This document shows positions 1-8,750 of a stretch of 64,000 bases of DNA, piece after piece; position 1 is the stretch's first letter; every line of letters begins with the position of its first letter. The notes beneath the pieces were generated by a model that saw only the letters and a list, made by a program, of their open reading frames with translations, had not been told where the DNA came from and made no database searches. This DNA comes from Actinophytocola oryzae (GTDB lineage: Bacteria; Actinomycetota; Actinomycetes; Mycobacteriales; Pseudonocardiaceae). Where the stretch lies: the NCBI RefSeq assembly GCF_004364325.1, contig NZ_SOCP01000006.1:1-64000 (forward strand), given 5' to 3'. The position numbers and the translations under genes were made by a program.

Positions 1-74
1 AAGGCGTCCGCTACGACGAGAACATTCACATTCGCAACCGCTCCAAGGCCCTTCAACCGCCCACAGCGGCCTGA
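1..74 (+). CDS. 3' end of an unidentified protein (partial)
   Basis: An open frame enters from the left edge and runs 23 codons from base 3 to a TGA at 72-74. The visible tail contains RYDENIHIRNRSKA followed by a Pro/Ala-rich end. The family cannot be identified from this fragment. It converges on the sigma factor that ends at 92, leaving only 17 bases between the two stops. It could be an open-frame accident, since no start or domain can be seen. Confidence 0.4.
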   Translation, partial: GVRYDENIHIRNRSKALQPPTAA

Positions 75-91
75 GGTTGACAGAAGGTGTC

Positions 92-616
92 TCATGACGC
101 GACCTTTCCCACCAGGTGTGCCACGGAGTTGCGCAGCGCGTCGAGGCCTCGGGCCGTCTGGCTCTTGACCGTGCCCTCCGAGCAGCCCATGACCTCGGCC
201 GCCTCGGCGACGGACAGCTCGTCGAAGTACCGGAGGACCAGCACCGCGCGTTGCCGGGGCGGCAACCGCAGCAGGCCCCGGTGGACGAGGTCCTGTGCCC
301 ACAGCCGGTCGGGGCTGTCCGAGGGGCCGCGTGCGTCGTCGTGGTGTTCCGGCACGTCGGCTGCCGACTGCTCGGACCGCCGCCACGGCCTGCGCTTCTC
401 GTCGAGCCAGGTGCGCAGCAGGACCGTCCGGCTGTAGTTGACGAGGCTCTCGTCCTTCTCGACGCGGGTCCAGGATCGGTAGATCTTGATCAAAGCCGTC
501 TGCATCAGGTCCTCCGCGAGGTGCCAGTCGCCGCAGTACAGGTACGCCGACCTGCGCAGTCGGGCGGCGTGCCCGACCGCGAACCGGCGAAAGCTCTCCT
601 CGTCGGACTGCCGCAT
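92..616 (-). CDS. SigE-family ECF RNA polymerase sigma factor
   Basis: A 174-residue group 4 (ECF) sigma factor that would direct RNA polymerase to a small regulon. Region 2 covers about residues 10-75, with the DLMQTALIKIYRSW helix near 36-50. Region 4 covers about 115-165, with LPPRQRAVLVLRY and the recognition helix GTVKSQTARGLDALR. The layout and the CGDWH motif are those of the actinobacterial SigE family. A close paralogue lies at 2027-2545 (both have RRSAYL-CGDWH), so the two probably arose by local duplication. No anti-sigma gene directly follows this copy; the convergent neighbour is the partial gene at the left edge. Confidence 0.9.
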   Translation of the reverse strand: MRQSDEESFRRFAVGHAARLRRSAYLYCGDWHLAEDLMQTALIKIYRSWTRVEKDESLVNYSRTVLLRTWLDEKRRPWRRSEQSAADVPEHHDDARGPSDSPDRLWAQDLVHRGLLRLPPRQRAVLVLRYFDELSVAEAAEVMGCSEGTVKSQTARGLDALRNSVAHLVGKVAS

Positions 617-654
617 GCGCCCCCTTCCGCCAGTTACCCACGACGAGCGGTGCC

Positions 655-1242
655 TCAGGGTTGCAACGACTCCCGCAGCATGCGGTGGGCGACGGCGCGG
701 GGGTCGGGCTCCACCTCGATCAGCGCGTTGACCACGGCGCCGTCCACCAGCGCGATGAGCTGTTCGAGCCTGCGTTCGTCCGTAGCCATGCCGGTCCTGG
801 CGAGGACCTCCTGCAGCAGCCCGCGCAGCTCGGTGCCGAGCGTGCGCATCAGTGGCCGCAGGTACGGGCGGCGGAACGTGGCGACCAGGCGTTCGTAGCG
901 GAGCAGGACCAGCTCGGCATCGCGGTCGCCTGCCGGCGGCCCGAGCAGCTGGTCGAGGATCAGGTCGATCGTCGAGTCGAGGTCACGCCGTTCGGCGGGC
1001 AGGGCCGCGAGCATGGCTCGGCCTCGGTCCAGCTCACCCCTGGCGTGGTGCGCGACGGCGGCGGTGACCAGGTCGTCGAGCGAGTCGAAGTAGTAGGTCG
1101 TCGAGGCGAGCGGCAGGTCGGCGCGCTCGGCGACGGCCCGGTGCCGGACGGCCTCGAAGCCGCCCTCGACCAGCAACGCCGCCGCGGCCGCCACGAGCGA
1201 CTGGCGACGCCGCTCGCCCTTGGGAGTGCTGGCGGCCGTCAT
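655..1242 (-). CDS. TetR-family transcriptional regulator
   Basis: A 195-residue one-component repressor. The N-terminal TetR helix-turn-helix spans about residues 10-58 and ends with the typical TTYYFDSLDDLV. The rest is the helical ligand-binding/dimerisation domain, whose ligand cannot be inferred. The gene sits between two sigma-factor genes, 38 bases before the start of the 92-616 sigma factor on the same strand, so it may share a transcript with it. The predicted stop is 17 bases downstream of the preceding gene's stop direction (1260), that is, closely packed. The target is unknown. Confidence 0.9.
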   Translation of the reverse strand: MTAASTPKGERRRQSLVAAAAALLVEGGFEAVRHRAVAERADLPLASTTYYFDSLDDLVTAAVAHHARGELDRGRAMLAALPAERRDLDSTIDLILDQLLGPPAGDRDAELVLLRYERLVATFRRPYLRPLMRTLGTELRGLLQEVLARTGMATDERRLEQLIALVDGAVVNALIEVEPDPRAVAHRMLRESLQP

Positions 1243-1259
1243 GCGGAAAATCGTACGGC

Positions 1260-2006
1260 TCAGTAGATCCTGGCCACCGCCGTGGCGAACCGAGAGAGGT
1301 CCGAGGCGTAGGGGACGGTGTCGTCCGGTGAGTCCGGCGTACTCGCCACGAGCACCAGCAGCCCCCCGGTGGTCGTCGCGGTGGCCTTCGCGCCGTCCCC
1401 ACCCGAGTCGGTCGCCGCCGACGTGTCACGCGGCATGAGGATCACGCTGATCTCGCCGTCCGGGAGAGGGAACGCCGCACCCCGGGCACCGGGCGGACAG
1501 GCAACGGACACCGGAACGGCGTCGTCGACCTTGATGTTGGCGGCGGCCGGGAGCTCGCCCGCGAGGGCAGCAGCGAGCTCCCGGTCCACCTGTTCGCACC
1601 CACTAGGAGTGCCGGCGGGCCCCGCAGGCCCGCCATTCCCATCCGAAGAGCCCCCCTGCTTGGGCGTCTCCGGCGGGAAGTTTCGTTCGCCACGCTCCGT
1701 CTGCGCGGCAGCATCACTGCCCTCGTCTGGTAACTCGTATGGAGCAGCGTTTCCGTTACCGGGAGCCGCGTCACTTTCCGCACTTGTTACTTCCGAGGGC
1801 GAGCCCGCCCCTGTCCACAATGCCACGCCGATCGCCGCGGCGCCCGCCAGTACGGCCACACCAAAGGCGGAACCTGCGAGTAACCCGTTCCGGCGACGCT
1901 GGCTCTGGCGTGCTGACTCACGGGTGACGTCGGCGTGCGTGAAGGTCGGCGGCGGGGTCTCCGCGACCACGTCTCTGAGCAGCTCAGCGAGCTTCTTCTC
2001 ATCCAT
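1260..2006 (-). CDS. Single-pass membrane protein, probable anti-sigma partner of the upstream sigma factor
   Basis: A 248-residue protein with a short cytoplasmic N-terminus (about 40 residues, opening MDEKKLAELLRDV), one transmembrane helix near 41-63, a Ser/Gly/Pro-rich extracytoplasmic linker (about 70-130) and a C-terminal outer domain with two cysteines. It follows the sigma factor at 2027-2545 with 20 bases between them, the normal place for an anti-sigma factor. No ZAS-type His/Cys motif is visible, so that role is inferred from position and topology. The ATG at 2006 is chosen because GGAGGAGG precedes it; a GTG at 2030 overlapping the sigma stop is an alternative. Confidence 0.75.
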   Translation of the reverse strand: MDEKKLAELLRDVVAETPPPTFTHADVTRESARQSQRRRNGLLAGSAFGVAVLAGAAAIGVALWTGAGSPSEVTSAESDAAPGNGNAAPYELPDEGSDAAAQTERGERNFPPETPKQGGSSDGNGGPAGPAGTPSGCEQVDRELAAALAGELPAAANIKVDDAVPVSVACPPGARGAAFPLPDGEISVILMPRDTSAATDSGGDGAKATATTTGGLLVLVASTPDSPDDTVPYASDLSRFATAVARIY

Positions 2007-2026
2007 TCCGCCACCTCCTCCGTCGC

Positions 2027-2545
2027 TCACGAGGCTGACCTCAGGTCGTCCAGCGTGCCCCCGAGCGCCTCCCGCAACGCGGTCAGGCCCCTGGCCGTCT
2101 GGCTCTTCACCGTGCCCTCCGAGCACTTGAGCGCCGTGGCGGTCGCCGCGACGTCCAGGCCCTCGAGGAACCGCAGGACGAGCACCGCGCGCTGGCGCGG
2201 CGGCACTGCCCGCAGGCCGTCGAGCAGCGCGGACCTGGTCGCCACGGAGTCGCCGAGCTCGCCGTCCGGTAACGGCGTCTCCGGCAGCTCCTCGACGAAC
2301 CGTTCCCGTCGCCAGGGGCGCCGGGACTCGTCGATCACCGCACGCACCAGCGTCCTGCGAACATAGGCGTCCAGGGCCCCGCGGTCCCGGATCTTGCGCC
2401 ATCGCCGGTGCAACGCGACGAACGCGGTCTGCGCGAGATCGTCCGCACGGTGCCAGTCACCGCACAGCAGGTACGCGGACCTCCGCACGGCGTCTCGCCG
2501 AGCCGCGAAGTACTCCGCGAAGTCCTCCTCGTCGCGCTGCTCCAC
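2027..2545 (-). CDS. SigE-family ECF RNA polymerase sigma factor
   Basis: A 172-residue ECF sigma factor, paralogous to the one at 92-616. Region 2 carries CGDWHRADDLAQTAF near residues 27-41. Region 4 carries VPPRQRAVLVLRFLEGLD and GTVKSQTARGL near 120-160. It is followed by the membrane protein at 1260-2006, making a sigma/membrane-partner pair likely to respond to an envelope signal. About 150 bases separate it from the divergent aldolase gene, so that gap should hold both promoters. Confidence 0.9.
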   Translation of the reverse strand: MEQRDEEDFAEYFAARRDAVRRSAYLLCGDWHRADDLAQTAFVALHRRWRKIRDRGALDAYVRRTLVRAVIDESRRPWRRERFVEELPETPLPDGELGDSVATRSALLDGLRAVPPRQRAVLVLRFLEGLDVAATATALKCSEGTVKSQTARGLTALREALGGTLDDLRSAS

Positions 2546-2696
2546 GCGGGCTCTCTCTGCTCGTCGTCTGCACTGCCGGGACGGAACGTGTCGGCTCTAA
2601 GGTTGCACGAACCTCCACTGTGACGTACGCCACCCCCTTCGAGGCACGCGGGGCACTGGTGAGGATCGGTCCGGCCCGGTGTGGTGTGATCAGATC

Positions 2697-3716
2697 GTGA
2701 CCAAGGTGCGGGAGATCGATCTTCGTTCGGACACGCTCACACAACCGGACGAGCCGATGCGGCTCGCCATGTCGCACGCCGAGGTCGGCGACGACGTGCT
2801 CGACCGAGATCCCACGATGCGTGCGCTGGAGGAGCGTGCTGCCGGGCTGCTCGGCGTCGAGGCCATGCTCTGGGTGCCGACCGCGTCCATGGGCAACGTC
2901 ATCGCGTTGATGTCGCACCTGAGCAGAGGCGACCGGTTCCTCGCGCCGAAGCTCGCCCACGTGGTGGAGAACGAGCTGGGCACGGCTTCCTGGCTGGCTG
3001 GCGGTCTGCCCGAGGCCGTCGAGTGGGGCGACTGGCCCGGCAGGCTGCCCGTCGAGGCGGTGCGGACGGCCGCGCGGACCGGGCCCTACCACGCACTCCG
3101 CACGACGCTGCTGTGCCTGGAGAACACGCACAACGGCGCCGGAGGGACGGTCACCCCGCCCGACGAGCACGCGAAGCTCGTCGCGACGGCGCGTGACGTC
3201 GGCCTGCGGGTTCATCTGGACGGGGCGCGCCTGTGGCACGCGTCCGTGGCGCTGTCCGTGCCGCCCGCGGCACTGACGGTCGGGGTCGACACGGTGCAGG
3301 TGTGCCTGAGCAAGGCGCTGGGCGCGCCGATGGGTGGTCTCGTCGGCGGCTCGGCCGCGTTCGTCACCGAGGCACGCAGGCTGCGGAAGATGCTGGGCGG
3401 CGGTGTGCGACAGGGCGGCGTGGTCGCGGCGGCGGGGCTGGTCGCGCTGGACCGGATCCCCGAGCTCGCCGAGGACCACGCGAAGGCCCGTCAGCTCGCC
3501 GCCGGGCTCGCCGAACTCGGCTGGGAGGTCGACGAGCCCGAGACGAACATCGTGCTGGCCGGCACGCCGGACGCGGAGGCCTCGCTGGCCGCGCTCGCGA
3601 AGATCGGCGTCCTCGGCGTCCCCATGGGCGGGAAGGTGCGGTTCATCCCGCACCGCGACCTCGGGCCCAAGGACATCGACGAGGTCCTGAACCGGGTCGC
3701 GACACTGCGGTCCTAG
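2697..3716 (+). CDS. PLP-dependent threonine aldolase/beta-eliminating lyase family protein
   Basis: A 339-residue fold-type I PLP enzyme of the low-specificity L-threonine aldolase family, which cleaves beta-hydroxy amino acids such as threonine to glycine and acetaldehyde. The N-terminal LRSDTLTQP motif (9-17) and the DGARLWHA motif (175-182) are typical, and K206 in CLSKALGAPMG is the expected PLP lysine. GTG 2697 gives the family's usual short N-terminus; GTG 2679 is also in frame and neither has a strong ribosome site. Its stop overlaps the convergent small membrane protein's stop in a CTAG (3713-3716). Confidence 0.88.
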   Translation: MTKVREIDLRSDTLTQPDEPMRLAMSHAEVGDDVLDRDPTMRALEERAAGLLGVEAMLWVPTASMGNVIALMSHLSRGDRFLAPKLAHVVENELGTASWLAGGLPEAVEWGDWPGRLPVEAVRTAARTGPYHALRTTLLCLENTHNGAGGTVTPPDEHAKLVATARDVGLRVHLDGARLWHASVALSVPPAALTVGVDTVQVCLSKALGAPMGGLVGGSAAFVTEARRLRKMLGGGVRQGGVVAAAGLVALDRIPELAEDHAKARQLAAGLAELGWEVDEPETNIVLAGTPDAEASLAALAKIGVLGVPMGGKVRFIPHRDLGPKDIDEVLNRVATLRS

Positions 3717-3889
3717 CGGATCTGCTTGCGCTCCGAGCCGGCCGTGACGGCCTTGTAGCCGACATAGCCGATGGTCACGACCGCGGCGGCGACGAGCAGC
3801 CAGCCGACGGCCTTGAGCACCAGGCCGATGATCGTGAAGGCCGCCCAGATGACGACAATCGCTCCGGCGATCTTCAGCAGCGTGTTCAT
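3713..3889 (-). CDS. Small two-helix membrane protein
   Basis: A 58-residue protein made of two hydrophobic stretches (about residues 7-25 and 27-45) and a basic C-terminal tail ending SERKQIR. The ATG at 3889 is preceded by GGGAGGAAGC, which fixes the start; longer in-frame upstream sequence is unlikely to be translated. No family is recognised. It lies 115 bases after the aminotransferase stop on the same strand and overlaps the convergent aldolase gene by four bases. Confidence 0.65.
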   Translation of the reverse strand: MNTLLKIAGAIVVIWAAFTIIGLVLKAVGWLLVAAAVVTIGYVGYKAVTAGSERKQIR

Positions 3890-4004
3890 TGCTTCCTCCC
3901 CTGTACCGGGTTCTCCCGCTGAACGAACGGCGCTCGCCGGCGGTTCCACCAGTGAACCACCGGCGTCGCCCTGAACACATCGGGGAAATCCACCGGTCCT
4001 GATC

Positions 4005-5150
4005 TCAGGGTGCGAGCCAGTTGCCCAGCCGTTCGAGTGCCGTCTCGACGTCCCGTGTGGGGCCCGCGAAGGAGAACCGGACGAAGCGGTGGCCGAGCTC
4101 GGGGTCGAAGTCGATGCCGGGGACGATCGCGAGCCCGGTCTCGGCGAGCAGGCGCTGGCACCAGGCCATGGTGTCGGTGGTCAGGTGCGACACGTCGGCG
4201 TAGGCGTAGAAGGCGCCGTCGACGGGGGCCACCCTGTCGATGCCGAGCTTGGTGAGGCCGGTGGTCAGCACGTCGCGGTTGACGCGGTAGTGGTCGACGT
4301 GCGCGTCCAGCTCGTCGTACTGGAACGCGGCGGTCGCGGCGTGCTGCGAGAGCGTCGGCGGGCAGATGGTGAAGTTGCCGGTCAGGCAGTCGACCGCGCG
4401 GAACAGGCGCTGCGGCACGAGCAGCCAGCCGAGCCGCCAGCCGGTCATGGCGAAGTACTTGGAGAACGAGTTGACCACCACGGCCTCGCGGGAGAACTGC
4501 CATGCCGAGGCCGGGGCGTCCCCAACGTAGGAGATGCCGTGGTAGATCTCGTCGCTGACGAGCTGGACGTCGTGGTCGGCACACCAGCCCGCGATGGCGG
4601 CGAGCTCGCCGGCAGGCAGCACGGTGCCGGTCGGGTTGGCTGGCGAGGCGATGATCAGGCCGTCCAGCGGGCCCGCGTCCTCGATCATGGCGACGGTCGG
4701 CTGGAAGCGGGTGTCCGGGCCGCAGGGTAGCTCGACGACCTCGCAGCCGAGCGCGGTCAGGATGTTGCGGTAGGCCGGGTAGCCGGGTCGGGCCAGCGCG
4801 ACGCGGTCGCCCGCGTCGAAGGCGGCGAGGAACGCGAGCAGGAAGCCGCCGGACGAGCCGGTGGTCGCGACGACGTCACCCGCGCTGACGTCGAGTGCGT
4901 ACCGCTTCTCGTAGTGCCCCGCGACGGCCTCCCGCAGTTCGGGGATGCCGAGCTGCTCGGTGTAGCCGAGAGGGGTGCCACGCAGTGTCTCGGCCGCCCT
5001 GTCCAGGACGGCGCGTGGTGGCGCGGCCGACGGTTGCCCGGCGGCCAGCGACACCATGTCCCCGTGCGCACGCTGCCGGGCGTTGGCCGCGGACAGCACG
5101 TCCATCACGTGGAAGGGTGGGATGTTCGCTCGTGCTGCGACGTTCAACAT
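4005..5150 (-). CDS. Class I/II pyridoxal-phosphate aminotransferase
   Basis: A 381-residue fold-type I aminotransferase in the aspartate/alanine-type class I family, transferring an amino group between an amino acid and a 2-oxo acid; substrate not determinable. ASPANPTG (about 168-175) binds the cofactor, SDEIYHG (199-205) holds the conserved Asp/Tyr, and K231 in NSFSKYFAMTGWRLGW is the Schiff-base lysine. A late RFSFAG supplies the carboxylate-binding arginine. ATG 5150 is chosen over the in-frame GTG 5156. It stands alone between a small membrane protein and the ESX cassette. Confidence 0.9.
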   Translation of the reverse strand: MLNVAARANIPPFHVMDVLSAANARQRAHGDMVSLAAGQPSAAPPRAVLDRAAETLRGTPLGYTEQLGIPELREAVAGHYEKRYALDVSAGDVVATTGSSGGFLLAFLAAFDAGDRVALARPGYPAYRNILTALGCEVVELPCGPDTRFQPTVAMIEDAGPLDGLIIASPANPTGTVLPAGELAAIAGWCADHDVQLVSDEIYHGISYVGDAPASAWQFSREAVVVNSFSKYFAMTGWRLGWLLVPQRLFRAVDCLTGNFTICPPTLSQHAATAAFQYDELDAHVDHYRVNRDVLTTGLTKLGIDRVAPVDGAFYAYADVSHLTTDTMAWCQRLLAETGLAIVPGIDFDPELGHRFVRFSFAGPTRDVETALERLGNWLAP

Positions 5151-5209
5151 GGTCACCAGCGTGCATCACCCGATCGTGACGGGCACGGCCGATCCTCGCC
5201 GAGGACCGG

Positions 5210-6370
5210 TCAGTAGCCGACGTACGAGCCACCCGACGCCGTGGCCTTGATACCCGGGACGTTCCCCAGCGAGCCGTACCGCGAGATCGCGTAGTTGACG
5301 CCCGCGCAGATGTTGTCCACCGGGTTCCAGATGTCGTTGTGGCCGGGCAGCTTGTACGAGTTGAAGGTCGGGTCGATGCACTGCATCAGGCCCTTCGACG
5401 GCGTGCCCTTCGCGGCGTTCGAGTCCCAGTTGTTGATCGCGTGCGGGTTGCCGCCCGACTCGTGCTGGATGATCTGCCAGATCCGCTGGGCGTCGGCCTC
5501 GCTGACGTTGATGCCCTGCTTGCGCAGCTCCTCGATCGCCTGGTTGATCCACTCCTGCACGTTGCCGGGCGGCGGGCCACCGGCGGGCGGACCGCCGGAG
5601 GAGCCCATGCCGCCACCGCCGCCGCCCCCACCGCCGCCTCCGCCACTGCTGCCCCCGCCGCCGTGGGAGCCGGACCCGGACCCGGTGCCGGCTGACGTCT
5701 GCTGAATGGGCTGTTGGGTGACGGTCGCGCTGGCGGTGTTCGTCTGCTGGGTCGGCTCCGGGGTCGCGACCCACTCGATCGGCTGGCCGGGCTGCGGGGT
5801 GAACGGCTGGGTGTTCGGCTGCGGCAGCGTGGAGAACTTGCTGGCGGGCGACTTGCTCGCGTTGAGCGTCCGCAGCGAGGCGGCGAACGTCTCCTCGGTG
5901 CCCTCGAGGTGAGTGTCGATGTCCGTGGCGGCGTCCGAGCACACGCCGCGGGTCATCGCGTCGAACTCCTCGGTCGTGGCGTGCGGATGGCTGTCACTCC
6001 ACGTCCTGATGTCGGTGAGGGCCTGGTCGCAACGGGTGGAGATGTAGCTCTGCGCGCCGGTGATGGCGTTCGCGGCGTTGGTCAGCGCGGTCGCGGCGTT
6101 GGACATGGCCGTGCCGACGTCGGTGCCCGCGGTCCTGAACTTGTCCATGTAGCCGACGAACGCGTCCGCGGCGGCGCCCTCCCACGCCGCGTCGAGCGTG
6201 GTGACGCTGCCTGCCACCTCGGTGCTGTAGGTGCCCACACTCGTCGAGCCGATGGACAGCTTGCTCGCGGCCGTGGTGACCGCCGAGGCGTCCGCGTCCT
6301 TGATCTTCGCCACCGCCGTGGTGACCACGCCGCCGCCCGCGTAGCCGGCCAGCGTCTCCGCCGAACCCAC
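5210..6370 (-). CDS. WXG100-like protein fused to a lytic transglycosylase (SLT) domain
   Basis: A 386-residue two-domain protein. The N-terminal half is helical with a W63-E-G65 turn, as in WXG100/ESX substrates. A Pro/Gln region and a run of glycines (about 225-260) link it to a C-terminal SLT domain (about 285-386). There the catalytic Glu is E304 in HESGGNPHAIN, followed by GLMQ. No Sec signal is present, so export by a type VII system is inferred. It would cut peptidoglycan outside the cell, either as an effector or to open the wall. GTG 6370 is set by AGGAGGGGGACGACG. Last gene of the six-gene cassette. Confidence 0.85.
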   Translation of the reverse strand: MGSAETLAGYAGGGVVTTAVAKIKDADASAVTTAASKLSIGSTSVGTYSTEVAGSVTTLDAAWEGAAADAFVGYMDKFRTAGTDVGTAMSNAATALTNAANAITGAQSYISTRCDQALTDIRTWSDSHPHATTEEFDAMTRGVCSDAATDIDTHLEGTEETFAASLRTLNASKSPASKFSTLPQPNTQPFTPQPGQPIEWVATPEPTQQTNTASATVTQQPIQQTSAGTGSGSGSHGGGGSSGGGGGGGGGGGGMGSSGGPPAGGPPPGNVQEWINQAIEELRKQGINVSEADAQRIWQIIQHESGGNPHAINNWDSNAAKGTPSKGLMQCIDPTFNSYKLPGHNDIWNPVDNICAGVNYAISRYGSLGNVPGIKATASGGSYVGY

Positions 6371-6383
6371 CGTCGTCCCCCTC

Positions 6384-6710
6384 CTAGACCTGCACGTACC
6401 GAGGGCCACCGTTGTAGGTGGCCCTGCCCGCGTCCTCGTCGTTCTGCACGGACTGCAACACCGCGTCGAGTGCGCCCGCCACCCCGTCGAGCCGGTTCTC
6501 GGCGGCGCTGAACTCGTCGTGCATCAGGTCGTTGACCGCGTCGACCGCTGTCGCGAGCCCGGCAGAGCTGGGCAGCGCGCCGAACGTGGTCGCCGACGTG
6601 GTGCCGGTGCCGCCGTCCGGGAACGAGTCGGACACCGAGCCGAACTTCGGCTTGTAGTCCTGCGCCTTCTGGATGCAGCCGTTGATGGCGTCGATGTTGT
6701 ACTTGGCCAT
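6384..6710 (-). CDS. Small ESX-like helical protein of the type VII cassette
   Basis: A 108-residue protein of the size of ESX/WXG100 substrates, mostly helical, without a signal peptide. It begins MAKYNIDAINGCIQKAQDYK and ends in a short NGGPRYVQV tail. No clean WXG motif is visible. It lies 13 bases upstream of the WXG-transglycosylase gene and probably acts with it as a co-secreted partner (inference from size and position). The family was not firmly recognised. Confidence 0.65.
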   Translation of the reverse strand: MAKYNIDAINGCIQKAQDYKPKFGSVSDSFPDGGTGTTSATTFGALPSSAGLATAVDAVNDLMHDEFSAAENRLDGVAGALDAVLQSVQNDEDAGRATYNGGPRYVQV

Positions 6711-6775
6711 GTCCCACCCCTTCGCATCCGGTCCGACGGCCCCCGCCGCGTCACGGTTCCCTCACTCTAGGCCGC

Positions 6776-7543
6776 TCAGACCTCGGCCATGAGCTCTTGT
6801 ACGCAGCTCGCCAACCGGCGGCTGTCGGCCGGGGTGACCGTGCTCCACATGCGCCCGTCGTTGTTCGGCTTGGCGAGGTGGACATAACGCCCACGCGGCG
6901 TGTCGTGGAAGGCGACCACCCGGTCAGCGCGAACCATCCGCTGGTCGCGCTGCAGGCGGGTGACGCAGAACTGGCCGCGCACGTTCATGTCACGCACCAT
7001 GTCGGCCATCGTCTTGGCGTCCGTCCCGGCGATGCCCTTGTTCGTGAGGGAGGCAGCGAAGGCGCGGGCATCGCCGCGAGCCTCGGCGTCGGCGGCCCCG
7101 AGCACGTCGGTAGGCACACTGACCGACCGCCCAGGCCCGGCGATCACCTCCCCGGCGATCGACACGGCCGCGGCGGCGATGGACGTCTCCCGGGCGGGGA
7201 TGAGCCACACCTCTGGCCCGTCGACAGCGCACAGCAACGCGGTGGACCCGGCGACGACCGCGAGCGAGGAGATGCGGTGGTCGGTCCACACCCAGCTGTC
7301 GATGGCAAGTTGGTGGTGGGCAAGCAGGTTCAACTGGTCGACGAGGTCCGGGACGGCCCGCTCACGCTCGGCGAGCCCACGGCGCTCGAGGTCGGCGAAG
7401 GCCCTGGCCACCAGCCGGCGGCGCTCGGTGTGGGTGCGGCCCGGGCTGGGCACGGTCAGTGCCTCGTGCTTGGCGGGGAGCTTCTCGGACTCCCACAGCA
7501 CGTCGAACTCGAGCTTGGAGAGAACAACGGTGCCTTTGATCAT
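6776..7543 (-). CDS. EspG-family ESX secretion-associated chaperone
   Basis: A 255-residue cytosolic protein that matches the EspG family by overall sequence pattern. It opens MIKGTVVLSKLEFDVLWE, has the central DLVDQLNLLAHHQLAIDSWVW stretch and a late RGQFCVTRL segment. EspG proteins bind PE/PPE-type substrates and deliver them to a type VII system. Its start directly abuts the stop of the PPE-like gene (7544-8740), so the pair is translationally close, matching a substrate-chaperone relationship. No core ESX genes lie in the window. Confidence 0.8.
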   Translation of the reverse strand: MIKGTVVLSKLEFDVLWESEKLPAKHEALTVPSPGRTHTERRRLVARAFADLERRGLAERERAVPDLVDQLNLLAHHQLAIDSWVWTDHRISSLAVVAGSTALLCAVDGPEVWLIPARETSIAAAAVSIAGEVIAGPGRSVSVPTDVLGAADAEARGDARAFAASLTNKGIAGTDAKTMADMVRDMNVRGQFCVTRLQRDQRMVRADRVVAFHDTPRGRYVHLAKPNNDGRMWSTVTPADSRRLASCVQELMAEV

Positions 7544-8740
7544 CTACTGTTCGTCGTCATCCCCGATGGACTCCGGCGCGACGACCCGGTCGTCGTCGAA
7601 CACGTCGCTCGACTCGACCCCGTAGCGGCGGATGTGCTCCTGGTCCTCTTCACCGTCCTGGTTCCGACCGGCGGCGGCGGGCTGCATGATCGAGCTGCCG
7701 GGCTTGCCGGACCGGGCGCCGAACCGCTCGGCGTTGCGGGCCGCCCTGGCTTCTTCTTCAGGCGCGGACCCGAGGGGAACGGGGTTCTTGGCCGGTCCAC
7801 GCTGCCCGCCGGAACGCGCGAGCCGCTCCCCATCGGCACCGGCGCCGGCGCCACTGGCACCACCGGCGCCGATCGCGGTAGCGGCGTCGGCCATGAGGAG
7901 AGGGTTGACGGCGCGGAGCGCCGGGGCGAGTGGACTGACGCCGCTGGGAAGCGAGGGGCCGCCGGGGAAGGGGCCGCCGCCGGTGAGGGGCGGCGCACCC
8001 GTGACCGGTGGGTTGCCGCCGACGGTGGGAAGCGGCCCGGCACCAGGACCACTGCCGGGCACGAAGGCCGTGCTGCCACCACCGCCACCTGGTCCGACGC
8101 CGGGAGTGAACCCGCCGCCCCCGTTGCCGACGAATCCCGCGACGGAGGAGGTGTGCGTGCTGGTGTCGACGGGCTGCGCGTTGAGGTTCATACCGGGCGG
8201 GACGGGCAGCGCCTGGGACCTGCCGAGGGCGTCGATACTGTTCGACTGGTAGTTGTTCATGGCGTCGATGGCCTGCTGGCGAGCGGCGTTGGTGTCCTTG
8301 ACTTCCTGGGCGTGGTCGGTCGTGTGGCCGAAGAAGCCCATGAACTGGTCGATGCCGTTCTCTTCGGTGGGTCCGTTGAGGGTGCCGGAGTCTGGTGCGC
8401 TGTTCTTGGTGGTGGAGAACGCGGCGCCCTGGAAGTCGACACCTTTCGCCGAGTCGGTCACCGGGCCCTGCGACTGCTCGGCGTAGATGCTCGCGTTCTC
8501 GGTGGCGGACGTACCACCGGCAGCCGCCTCACCCTGCCAACTGACCCCGATCTCCGAGAGCTGCCGCCGCAGCGCCTCATCGGTGTCCGCGAGGCCATCG
8601 GCAAGTTTCACCAGTGCGAGCACGGCGTCGTTGAGTGTCCCCGGTCCAGCGCCGTTGCGCAGGCCATCCACCTGTTCGACGAGCGCCGGGTTGTCATACC
8701 CAACGAAACGCAGGTTGCTGAGTCCGTGGTCCCCGGCCAT
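7544..8740 (-). CDS. PPE-like type VII secretion substrate
   Basis: A 398-residue protein with an N-terminal helical domain carrying W68-Q-G70 in SWQGEAA, the PPE-family turn. A long Gly/Pro-rich low-complexity region follows (about 190-330), then an acidic C-terminus ending SIGDDDEQ. No signal peptide. ATG 8740 follows GGAAGTAGCT and is preferred over earlier in-frame codons. The gene lies between a DUF3558 lipoprotein and the EspG-like chaperone. A protein with the same plan (helical WHG-type N-domain, Pro-rich middle, acidic GDDEYED end) is at 50798-51934. Confidence 0.78.
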   Translation of the reverse strand: MAGDHGLSNLRFVGYDNPALVEQVDGLRNGAGPGTLNDAVLALVKLADGLADTDEALRRQLSEIGVSWQGEAAAGGTSATENASIYAEQSQGPVTDSAKGVDFQGAAFSTTKNSAPDSGTLNGPTEENGIDQFMGFFGHTTDHAQEVKDTNAARQQAIDAMNNYQSNSIDALGRSQALPVPPGMNLNAQPVDTSTHTSSVAGFVGNGGGGFTPGVGPGGGGGSTAFVPGSGPGAGPLPTVGGNPPVTGAPPLTGGGPFPGGPSLPSGVSPLAPALRAVNPLLMADAATAIGAGGASGAGAGADGERLARSGGQRGPAKNPVPLGSAPEEEARAARNAERFGARSGKPGSSIMQPAAAGRNQDGEEDQEHIRRYGVESSDVFDDDRVVAPESIGDDDEQ

Positions 8741-8750
8741 AGCTACTTCC

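Noticed and set aside
5600-5660. Simple-sequence (GGC)n repeat as a mobile feature
   Set aside because: It encodes the polyglycine linker of the WXG-transglycosylase and needs no other explanation.
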